A stretch of DNA of 64,000 nucleotides from Alistipes senegalensis JC50 (GTDB lineage Bacteria; Bacteroidota; Bacteroidia; Bacteroidales; Rikenellaceae): the NCBI RefSeq assembly GCF_025145645.1, contig NZ_CP102252.1:3410001-3474000 (forward strand), read 5' to 3'. Every line of letters starts with the position of its first letter. Position 1 is the stretch's first letter. Positions 7,859-15,132 of this stretch are shown piece after piece. The notes beneath the pieces were generated by a model. It ran no database searches and had not been told where the DNA came from. It worked only from the letters and a program-made list of their open reading frames with translations. Both the position numbers and the translations under genes were made by a program.

Positions 7859-9088
7859 ATGCAACGCAGCACTTTCAAAGTCCGTTTCTATGTAAAAAGG
7901 CAGTCGGAAAAACACGGTCAGGTTCCCGTTATGGGCCGTATCACCATCAATGGCACGATGTCGCAGTTCAGCAGCAAACTCTCCGTTCGTTCCAGCCTTT
8001 GGGATGCCAAAGCCAACAAAGCCTCCGGCAGAAGTCTTGAAGCCCAGCGTCTCAATGAAAAGTTGGAGAACATCAAGACCAATATCGGCAAGCAGTACCA
8101 ACGTCTCTGCGACCGTGATTCATACGTTACGGCCGAAAAGGTCCGCAACGCTTTCCTCGGTATGGGTGACGACTGCCGCCTGCTGTTGCAGACCTTCGAC
8201 GAATATCTTGCAGATTTCCGCAAGCGCGTGGGCAAAGACCGCGCTTATTCCAGTTATGAGGACTACTGCAAACGCCGCCGCCGTCTGGCCTCCTTCCTCG
8301 AATACGAATATCATGTCAAGGATATTCCTTTCAAAGAATTGAAGCGGGACTTTATCGAAAAGTTCGTGGTCTACCTCTCCTCGGTACAAGGGATGCGTTC
8401 CGGGACGATCCATTCTACGCTCAAGAAATTGAAGCTGATGACCTACACGGCGTATAAGAACGGCTGGATTGCCGCCGATCCTTTCGCAGGTTTCTACGTG
8501 AGGCCGGAATACTCAGAACGCCGTTACCTTTCGGCTTCGGAGTTACAAGCCGTGATAGATGTCAGGCTCCCCAATTACCGAACGGGTATCAACCGGGATG
8601 CCTTCGTCTTCTGTGCTTTCACGGGCCTGAGCCATGCGGACGTGGTGAAACTCACCCACGCGGACATCCATACGGACGATAACGGGGAGCGCTGGATTAT
8701 CGACAGGCGTCAGAAAACAGGTACGCAGTTCCGTGTCAAACTTCTTCCCGTTGCCGGAATGCTCTACGAGCGTTATAAGGATATGCACCTCTCGGGCGAC
8801 CGGGTCTTCCCGCTCAAAGGTACCCATAAGACGCTGAACATGTCGCTGAGGCATGTTGCCAGACATGCCGGTCTGTCGTTCAACCCCACGATCCATATGG
8901 CGCGTCATACCTTCGCCACGACGGTCACGCTCTCGCAAGGCGTACCTCTGGAAACGGTCAGCAAGATGCTGGGGCACAAACGGATCACCACGACTCAAAT
9001 CTATGCGCGCATCACTAACGACAAGATCGGCCGGGATATGGCGGCATTAAGCGAGAAACTCAGCAGCGTCTTCAAGGTCGCACGGTAA
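7859..9088 (+). CDS. int: Tyrosine recombinase (IntDOT-like integrase)
   Basis: A 409-residue integrase with an N-terminal arm-binding domain, a SAM-like core-binding domain and a C-terminal catalytic domain. Catalytic residues are K286 (RQKTG), H346-x2-R349 (HMARH), H373 (GHKR) and the nucleophile Y382 (QIYA). The first catalytic arginine is replaced by S258 in FTGLSHAD, as in IntDOT of CTnDOT. It probably integrates the element that extends rightward from here. It is the first gene of the mobile block and lies close to the presumed left end. Confidence 0.92.
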   Translation: MQRSTFKVRFYVKRQSEKHGQVPVMGRITINGTMSQFSSKLSVRSSLWDAKANKASGRSLEAQRLNEKLENIKTNIGKQYQRLCDRDSYVTAEKVRNAFLGMGDDCRLLLQTFDEYLADFRKRVGKDRAYSSYEDYCKRRRRLASFLEYEYHVKDIPFKELKRDFIEKFVVYLSSVQGMRSGTIHSTLKKLKLMTYTAYKNGWIAADPFAGFYVRPEYSERRYLSASELQAVIDVRLPNYRTGINRDAFVFCAFTGLSHADVVKLTHADIHTDDNGERWIIDRRQKTGTQFRVKLLPVAGMLYERYKDMHLSGDRVFPLKGTHKTLNMSLRHVARHAGLSFNPTIHMARHTFATTVTLSQGVPLETVSKMLGHKRITTTQIYARITNDKIGRDMAALSEKLSSVFKVAR

Positions 9089-9192
9089 TGGCCTCCTATC
9101 TTACAGCTAATTCGATTCCCGATCTTACTTCGTCAATAGCAGGGTAATTTTCGATGTAAGTTTTCCCGCCGGCAGGGAATTTATCGTCAGAG

Positions 9193-9249
9193 ATGGAAAT
9201 ATGCAAGGCCATGCGAATCGCCCGAGGGGCGAGCCTTGCATATTTCCAT
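9193..9249. repeat. Long perfect palindrome downstream of the integrase
   Basis: 17-bp arms ATGGAAATATGCAAGGC (9193-9209) and GCCTTGCATATTTCCAT (9233-9249). A second pairing, TCGCCC/GGGCGA, lies inside the loop. There is no T run, so it is not a typical terminator; it may be a replication, transfer or recombination site. The rest of 9089-9384 shows no gene. Confidence 0.7.
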
Positions 9250-9384
9250 CCCCGGCGTTTTGCTGGTCGCTACCGTCGGAAAAGGCGACATTCTGCGGCT
9301 CCTGACGATCCGGTTCTGATGTTCAGCCGCGATCGGCGGATTTCATCCCGTCCTGTGATCTGCCGTCGAAATTCCTCTGCTTTT

Positions 9385-9882
9385 TCAAAACGGCCGTCTT
9401 TTATTTTTCTTTTCATGGAGATAATTCAGCTCGTCGCTATAAATGTCCATGACAAAGCGCAGCATATTGTCGACCAAAGCCGTAAGCCTTGTGCTTTCAT
9501 TCCCCAACAGGTGGAGGATTTCCGACACTTTGCGCTTGGTTTGCGCACTGACATAAATCGCCGAGCGGTTACGGCAATCTACCGGAGCGAAGAAGGTGCG
9601 TTCGAAATCCGGCAGTATGATCTTTTTCCGTCGGAATCCAGCAGGCTCCTTTACAGTAGTCGTTTGGGTGTCGACATTTGTTTTTTCAGCAGTTGGTGCC
9701 GATGTGTTTCCCTCGGGAGCGTCCGTATTTTCCTCTTCCGGCTCGGGAATCCTACGGACGACTTTCGAGTCCAAAGGAGCTTGTCCGGCGATCATCTGAC
9801 GCATCAACTCCTCATCGACTTCGATACGGGGATGCTTCGGAAGGTTTGTTGCAGGTTTGTCAGTTTCTTTTAATGAATCCAT
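9385..9882 (-). CDS. DUF3408 protein of conjugative/mobilizable elements
   Basis: 165 residues: an acidic, proline-rich N-terminal half and a C-terminal helical domain (AIYVSAQTKRKVSEILHLLG). This C-terminal domain is typical of DUF3408, found near tra/mob genes of Bacteroides conjugative transposons and thought to bind DNA as a ribbon-helix-helix-like protein. It points away from the mob genes. The 456-bp gap to the next gene has no other coding sequence but contains the hairpin listed below. Confidence 0.78.
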   Translation of the reverse strand: MDSLKETDKPATNLPKHPRIEVDEELMRQMIAGQAPLDSKVVRRIPEPEEENTDAPEGNTSAPTAEKTNVDTQTTTVKEPAGFRRKKIILPDFERTFFAPVDCRNRSAIYVSAQTKRKVSEILHLLGNESTRLTALVDNMLRFVMDIYSDELNYLHEKKNKRRPF

Positions 9883-10231
9883 GGTACAATGTTTTTGAGA
9901 TTGAATATTCGTTATACGGTCATAAAGCTCGTGTGTTTGGTTTTATGTTTTAAACCATTCAAAATACCGTTTTCTGTTTAATACAGTTTATATCGGGATA
10001 ATGAACGGAATAAGAAAACTTGCCTTTCATGCTGCAAGATACAACCGACAGAAATACCTCGATTCCGATGTCCGCTCACGACCGCTCCAGTCCGTTCGGC
10101 GGGCTTTTTTTTCGTACCGGACGGTTGTAATATTGCACCGGGAACAGCCCCAGTCCCGGAAGCCGTAGCGGAGGAGTTTTCAAACTTTCGATAGCAGTTC
10201 TCCGGCGCGGCTTTTTCCCATCGCCAGATGG

Positions 10232-10288
10232 GAGCGAGCTGTACCTTTGTATGCCGAAAAGTTTTTCGGCATACAAAGGTGCTCGCTC
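10232..10288. repeat. Extended hairpin upstream of mob genes, candidate oriT
   Basis: ACCTTTGTATGCCGAAAA (10243-10260) pairs perfectly with 10263-10280 across a two-base loop. After a three-base bulge the stem continues with GAGCGAGC (10232-10239) against GCTCGCTC (10281-10288). It lies 51 bp before the MobC-like gene, where transfer origins of Bacteroides mobilizable elements normally sit. Confidence 0.6.
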
Positions 10289-10338
10289 TGCGAGGCCGGG
10301 AGGCGTTCCCGAGTCACGCCACTTAAACTACCAGACTG

Positions 10339-10603
10339 ATGACAACCACAAAAAAGAGGATCGGACGCCCGACAACGACAGATCCCAGAGTCCACAGGTA
10401 TAATTTCAAACTCACCACGGAAGAGAATATCCGCTTTAAGCAGATGCTTTGTAAGGCAGGATCGGAGCATAACCGCAGCCGGTTTATCGTAAAACGCATC
10501 TTCAACGAGGAGTTCGTTGTCGTCAAACGTGACCCATCGAAGGTGCAATTCATCGCACGGCTCAACGACTTTTATTTCCAATTTCAAAAGCTCGGGAACA
10601 ACT
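10339..10603 (+). pseudogene. MobC-like mobilization protein, 5' exon (split by group II intron)
   Basis: Codes for the first 88 residues of a relaxosome accessory protein: basic GRPTTTDPRVHRYNF start, ribbon-helix-helix-like TTEENIRFKQML, then the helical FIARLNDFYFQFQKLGNN. The frame enters the intron at base 10604 and stops at 10626. Joined to the 3' exon it gives ...KLGNN-YNQVVKVVNSHF, matching GTNYNQVVK in the second MobC-like gene at 35490-35912. It would assist relaxase nicking at oriT. The protein is produced only if the intron splices. Confidence 0.8.
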
Positions 10604-13093
10604 GTGCGCCCGTCAAGGCGATATAATAAATATAGCGATGGCAAGCTATTAGGTAAGTGTTCTTTGAAAATAACCTATCATCAACCGACTTATCTGAAAG
10701 GGAAACCGGACAGGGAGTGTAGCATGTCGGGGTAAACCATAAGTCAGTCAGTTATCGGACTGCGACTGAATGGGGTGATGAAAGACAGATATGAGGATAA
10801 AATCCGGATTGATTGAATGACAGCCTGAGCGGTACCTTCCGAAACTGTGACGTTAAGGTAACTATACTCGTCATATCGTGATACTCTCATTGTAGTAGTT
10901 GGACAGAGAGAGCAAGAACTTATCACGACGCAACTGTAATGAACAGTAAAGGGCGGACGTCATATCCGACAATCTGTCGCGCCATAGTTATTATATCGTA
11001 AACGGGGATTACCTAAACCGGAATGCCGTAAGGCTATTGGACGAAGGTCTATGAATATCCGGTATGGTAACGGAGCCGCCGTAGTAGTCCGCGCGGGGGA
11101 AAGCCTCGTACAAGGCGAAGGGCGGCAGCTAATATTCATTAATACGATTAACGGAAAATGCGAGAGGCATTATGAGAAGTCCCGCAAGAGTATTAAACAG
11201 TCTGACAAAGCATAGTCAAACCACGGAATACAGGTTTGAGAGGCTTTATCGTATTCTTTTCAATGAGGAAATGTATTATCTGGCTTATCAGCGAATATAT
11301 GCCAAGCCGGGTAATATGACACAAGGTGCAGATGGAGAAACCATCGACCGTATAAGCCTTCCCCGCATTGAGAAACTGATTCTTTCGTTGAAAGACGAAA
11401 GCTACTCTCCCCAGCCATCGAGAAGAATGTACATCCCGAAGAAAAACGGGAAGACACGACCTCTCGGCGTACCCTCTTTCGACGACAAACTGGTGCAGGA
11501 GGTAGTACGAATGGTACTGGAAGCTATTTACGAAGGTCACTTTGAAGATACTTCGCACGGCTTCCGTCCGCATCGTAGCTGCCACACCGCATTGAATGCC
11601 GTACAGAAGACTTTTACGGGTAAGAAGTGGTTCATCGAAGGAGATATAAAAGGTTTCTTCGACAATGTCAATCATAATATTCTGATCGACATCTTAAAGG
11701 AACGTATCTCCGACGAACGATTCATACGACTTATCAGAAAATTTCTGAAAGCGGGTTACTTGGAACAATGGCAATTTCATGGAACGTACAGCGGAATGCC
11801 GCAAGGTGGAATTATCAGTCCGATATTGGCCAATATCTATTTGGACAAACTGGATAAGTACATGAAAGAATATGCTTCCAAATTCGACAAGGGAGATAGG
11901 GGAAGACAGCAACGGGAATACGAAGTTCTCACTTACCAAAAGAGGCTGGTTATGCGTGAACTCAAAACAGCGACAAATAATGTAGAAAGAAAAGTGCTCG
12001 TCAAACGGCTCAAAGAGATAGACAAAACCCGATCCGCGATGCCGTGCTTCGACCCTATGGACGGAAACTTCAAGAGGCTTAAATATGTGAGGTATGCCGA
12101 CGACTTCCTCATTGGAATTATCGTAAGTAAAGAAGATGCCGTAAAGATCAAGGACGATATAAAGCGTTTCCTTGCAGACAGACTGGCATTGGAACTATCG
12201 GATGAGAAAACGCTCGTCACTCATACTGAAAAGCCTGCAAAATTCCTCGGATATGAGGTGACTGTCCGCAAGTCGAACCTGCAAAAACGGAATAAACGGG
12301 GAAGCCTGTCCCGTGTGTATGGAAACAAGGTCAGATTAAAGGTAACGACCGAAGTGATAAAGAAAAAATTGCTGGAACTCGGGGTGCTGAAATTCAGCTA
12401 TCATAACGGGCACGAGCAATGGATTCCCAAGCACCGGTCGGAACTGATCAATAATGACGACCTTGAAATCCTTGACAGTTACAATGCCGAGATCAGAGGG
12501 TTTTACAACTATTACTCGATAGCTAACAACGCTTCTGAACTGAATACTTTTCACTACATCATGCAGTACAGTATGTACAAAACCTTTGCCGGGAAATACC
12601 GAACCACGGTAAGACGAATTTGCCAAAAATACAAACGCAACGGAGTCTTTACAGTCGGGTATACGGTAAAAAACGGCCAGGTAAAAGAACGTCGCTTATA
12701 CAATGAAGGGTTCAAAAGAAAAAGACCTTCCTATGATCGGTCGATTGACAGATGCCCGAATCCAATGCCCGGCGTCAGCACCACAAGCCTTATAGACAGG
12801 CTGAAAGCTCAGAAATGCGAGTTATGCGGTGCTACGGACAATCTGGTTATGCACCATGTGCGTAAACTCGGAGAACTGAAAGGCAAGGAGAATTGGGAAA
12901 AACTGATGATTGCCAGACGTCGAAAGACTATGGCTGTATGCGGTAGCTGTCATCAAAAGATACATCATGGAACGTTTTAGACTGACAATATTAGTGGAGA
13001 GCCGGATACGCTGGAAGATGTACGTCCGGTTCGGAGGCGAGTATTGGGAAACCTATCTTGGAAATAAGACAAGGCGCCGGGTACTTAGCCTGC
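10604..13093 (+). mobile_element. Group II intron with intron-encoded protein, inserted in a mobilization gene
   Basis: The 5' end GTGCGCCC matches the GUGYG consensus. A long non-coding domain I region runs to about 11170, followed by the intron-encoded protein, then domain V at about 12998-13034 (GAGCCGG ... CCGGTTC) and a domain VI-like hairpin. The 3' junction is uncertain. Ending at 13093 restores YNQVVK, as in the homologous gene, but the intron would then end in GC. Ending at 13084 gives the usual AC ending and reads FSLHNQVVK. Both restore the frame. Confidence 0.85.
11172..12980 (+). CDS. ltrA: Group II intron reverse transcriptase/maturase with HNH endonuclease
   Basis: 602 residues. 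The reverse transcriptase domain carries the catalytic YADD box (Y308-A-D-D311) and the GMPQGGIISP motif. A maturase (X) domain follows around residues 400-500. The C-terminal HNH endonuclease has paired cysteines and histidines (CELCG ... MHHV ... CGSCHQKIHH). It promotes splicing of its host intron and target-primed reverse transcription at new sites. All domains are intact, so the intron could be active. It lies wholly within the intron, as usual. Confidence 0.95.
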   Translation: MRSPARVLNSLTKHSQTTEYRFERLYRILFNEEMYYLAYQRIYAKPGNMTQGADGETIDRISLPRIEKLILSLKDESYSPQPSRRMYIPKKNGKTRPLGVPSFDDKLVQEVVRMVLEAIYEGHFEDTSHGFRPHRSCHTALNAVQKTFTGKKWFIEGDIKGFFDNVNHNILIDILKERISDERFIRLIRKFLKAGYLEQWQFHGTYSGMPQGGIISPILANIYLDKLDKYMKEYASKFDKGDRGRQQREYEVLTYQKRLVMRELKTATNNVERKVLVKRLKEIDKTRSAMPCFDPMDGNFKRLKYVRYADDFLIGIIVSKEDAVKIKDDIKRFLADRLALELSDEKTLVTHTEKPAKFLGYEVTVRKSNLQKRNKRGSLSRVYGNKVRLKVTTEVIKKKLLELGVLKFSYHNGHEQWIPKHRSELINNDDLEILDSYNAEIRGFYNYYSIANNASELNTFHYIMQYSMYKTFAGKYRTTVRRICQKYKRNGVFTVGYTVKNGQVKERRLYNEGFKRKRPSYDRSIDRCPNPMPGVSTTSLIDRLKAQKCELCGATDNLVMHHVRKLGELKGKENWEKLMIARRRKTMAVCGSCHQKIHHGTF

Positions 13094-13248
13094 ATAATCA
13101 GGTCGTAAAGGTCGTCAATTCGCACTTTTCCAACGTCGCAATCCCGCATCAGATCGCCGCATTGGAACAGCGCATGAGGGAATTGAAAGCCTTTAGTATC
13201 AAGATACTGAACCTTGCCAAACAAGCTAAGGAATGGTTGCGAATATAA
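13094..13248 (+). pseudogene. MobC-like mobilization protein, 3' exon
   Basis: Continues the 5' exon in frame: NQVVKVVNSHFSNVAIPHQ, then a helical ALEQRMRELKAF and a basic tail ending WLRI. The stop at 13246-13248 overlaps the relaxase start by 16 bases, the coupling usual for mobC-relaxase pairs. The first codon is completed by the last base of the 5' exon (TAT, Tyr) if the intron ends at 13093. Confidence 0.75.
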
Positions 13249-13649
13249 GATCGCGCCCCTCGCCCAGTGGAGCGTTGTATTATAACAAGGAGAAAGTGGA
13301 TAAGGACGAAGCCGAAGTGCTTTTCTGGCAGAAGATGCTCGAACCATACGATAAATGCGGACGCCTTGATATTGACGCCTGCATGGAGAGCTTCATGCCG
13401 TATCTCGAAGCCAACAGAAGGACGACCAGCACGGTTTTCCATGCTTCGCTGAATTCCTCGCCGGAAGACAAGTTGACCGACGAACAGCTCCGTGAGATCA
13501 CACAAGAATACATGGAACGTATGGGTTACGGCAACCAGCCTTATATCGTCTTCAAGCATAAGGACATTGACCGGCAGCATCTCCACATCGTATCGTTGCG
13601 CGTCGATGAGAACGGACATAAGCTGTCGCATGATTTCGAAACAGAATAA
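13233..13649 (+). pseudogene. MOB-family relaxase, N-terminal fragment
   Basis: 138 residues of a relaxase/mobilization nuclease. The metal-binding motif is present as KHKDIDRQHLHIVSLRVDENG, and the N-terminal KxRPxPxGAL resembles the catalytic tyrosine region of this family. The frame stops after SHDFETE, far short of the roughly 300-400 residues of full proteins. No relaxase sequence continues in the other frames, so the gene is cut by a rearrangement near 13640, not by a simple frameshift. The fragment alone is unlikely to complete DNA transfer. Confidence 0.82.
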
Positions 13650-13699
13650 CGGAGAGCAACGGCAAAGAATCGGGACTGTGGCTTTTCCGCGGTTCCGTT

Positions 13700-14047
13700 T
13701 TTTGCGCAGCGGGACATTATAAGATCTTCGACATCAACCTGCGGCAGCATTTCTATTCGCCGGAGGTGGTCCACGACTCGCTCTGCCGCAGCAATATTCT
13801 GAAAACAAACGACGAGGAGTTGACCGTCGTAAGCCGGATGTTCGGCATACAGGCGCAGTGCCGCGACCTGCTCGAAAAATACGGACTCCGTACCGTGATA
13901 CTCACCTGCGGCGCCGTCGGAAGCCATGTATTCACTCCGGACGGCATGTCGTACGTCGCCACGCCGCACGTCGAAGTGGCCGACGGTGTCGGCGCGGGGG
14001 ATTCGTTCACGGCGCAGATCAGGAAGGAATATGCGGCGGTCAGTTGA
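13700..14047 (+). pseudogene. PfkB-family sugar kinase fragment
   Basis: About 115 residues starting in IFDINLRQHFYS and ending just after GVGAGDSFTA. These are the central sugar-binding region and the catalytic anion-hole motif of PfkB carbohydrate kinases (fructokinase type). The N-terminal half is missing, and the final helices after GDSFTA are replaced by unrelated residues and a stop. The left boundary lies where the relaxase fragment ends, marking the junction between mobilization DNA and GC-rich cargo. Not functional. Confidence 0.78.
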
Positions 14048-14420
14048 CCGCCGCTTGTTCTGATGAAACACCCGGAGACTTTCGTTTGCAATAACGTTCG
14101 CACTGCCCGGCGATGTCGTAGCCGAGCATCGCGCCGAGCATGAAATCCTCCTCGGCGGAGAGTTCGTTGAGCGGCTTGTGGATGAATGTCGCCACGGTCT
14201 CCAGACACATGCGGTTGCCGAAGTAAAGATTCACCTTGCTGTCGGTCACCGACTGAATCCGGTAAGCGATACCCAGCCTTTCCAGCCGCTCGGAGAGCAG
14301 AGAAGCGCAGGTGCGGCACATCGTGCAGAGCACCAGACTCCGTACACCTTTCTGGAACTCGTAAATCTGGTGCAGGAACAGCTTCATCGAATCGTAACGG
14401 CTGAACTCCTCGGCGCTCAT
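14040..14420 (-). CDS. DUF2023 protein, flavodoxin partner
   Basis: 126 residues with C-x2-C (LCTMCRTC) and the helical tail LSAEEDFMLGAMLGYDIAGQCERYCKR, features of DUF2023, a small family regularly found beside flavodoxin genes in Bacteroidota. Its role is unknown. It starts 2 bp after the flavodoxin stop on the same strand, so the two are one transcript controlled from the 51-bp element at 14939-14989. Confidence 0.75.
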   Translation of the reverse strand: MSAEEFSRYDSMKLFLHQIYEFQKGVRSLVLCTMCRTCASLLSERLERLGIAYRIQSVTDSKVNLYFGNRMCLETVATFIHKPLNELSAEEDFMLGAMLGYDIAGQCERYCKRKSPGVSSEQAAVN

Positions 14421-14422
14421 CG

Positions 14423-14914
14423 TTACTCGTTTTTAATCTGTTCGCACCATGCGGCAACCCGCCGGTCGGTCTTGTCGGGCGCGCTTTCATCGACGGCAAG
14501 TCCCACGAACTTTCCGCCGCGGCAGACCAGCGAACCTGTTTCGTCATACCCTTCGGGCGCATAGGCTCCGACGAACGTGCAGCCGCTCTGCTGCAAGCCG
14601 TCGTAAATCAGCCCGACGGCATCGCAGAACGTATCGGGATAGGAACCGCTGTCGCCGCAGCCGAAAAGCGCCACCTTTTTACCGCTCAGATCCTGCGCCT
14701 TCAGCTGATCCAAAAAGCCGTACCAGTCGTCCTGCAATTCGCCTGCGCCCCACGTCGAAGAACCCAGCACGAGCAGGTCGTATTTCTGCACTTCGCCGGC
14801 CGGCGTATCGGCCACATTGTGTACATCGGCGTCCGCGACGCCCAATTGTTTGGCAATATCCGCAGCCACGGCCTCGGTCGTGCCCATCGTACTGCCGAAA
14901 AAGATACCAGTCAT
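14423..14914 (-). CDS. fldA: Flavodoxin
   Basis: 163 residues with the FMN phosphate loop GSTMGTTEAVA at residues 8-18, the 60s loop STWGAGELQDDW and the 90s loop GCGDSGSYPDTFCDA: a long-chain flavodoxin. It carries one or two electrons and usually replaces ferredoxin when iron is scarce. First gene of a two-gene unit with DUF2023. The start codon is 24 bp from the conserved element, whose GTTTCTTTG end could serve as the -7 box. Confidence 0.95.
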   Translation of the reverse strand: MTGIFFGSTMGTTEAVAADIAKQLGVADADVHNVADTPAGEVQKYDLLVLGSSTWGAGELQDDWYGFLDQLKAQDLSGKKVALFGCGDSGSYPDTFCDAVGLIYDGLQQSGCTFVGAYAPEGYDETGSLVCRGGKFVGLAVDESAPDKTDRRVAAWCEQIKNE

Positions 14915-14938
14915 AATTTCGTCGTTTTTGGTTTACGG

Positions 14939-14989
14939 CAAAGAAACAGCATTCCCACCGGATCGTCAATACCGGATTTTAGGGGTTTT
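14939..14989 (-). promoter_or_regulatory. Conserved 51-bp upstream element, copy A (flavodoxin)
   Basis: Read on the minus strand it has AAAACCCCTAAAAT, two variable bases, GGTATTG, a less conserved middle, and GTTTCTTTG. By hand count 41 of 51 positions match copy B at 25254-25304, with no gaps. The end nearest the gene resembles a -7 box, so this is probably a regulated promoter. Confidence 0.75.
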
Positions 14990-15083
14990 GGCGCGGCCGG
15001 ATAGCATTATGATGGGATGCCGCACGAACGCAACTCATTATTAATTGGTGATGATTGCAATGCAATTTACCAAGATATGGCGA

Positions 15084-15114
15084 TTGCCGCATATGCCGGG
15101 GCGCTATACTTTTG
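15084..15114 (+). promoter_or_regulatory. Promoter of the TonB-receptor operon
   Basis: TTG at 15084-15086, 20-bp spacer, TACTTTTG at 15107-15114 (TAnnTTTG). It lies 18 bp before the receptor start and is divergent from the flavodoxin promoter. Confidence 0.6.
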
Positions 15115-15132
15115 TCCCGTGAAAACAGAACT

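Noticed and set aside
13650..13722. A simple frameshift joining the relaxase fragment to downstream sequence
   Set aside because: None of the three forward frames after 13649 continues a relaxase; the next recognisable sequence belongs to a sugar kinase, so it is a junction.
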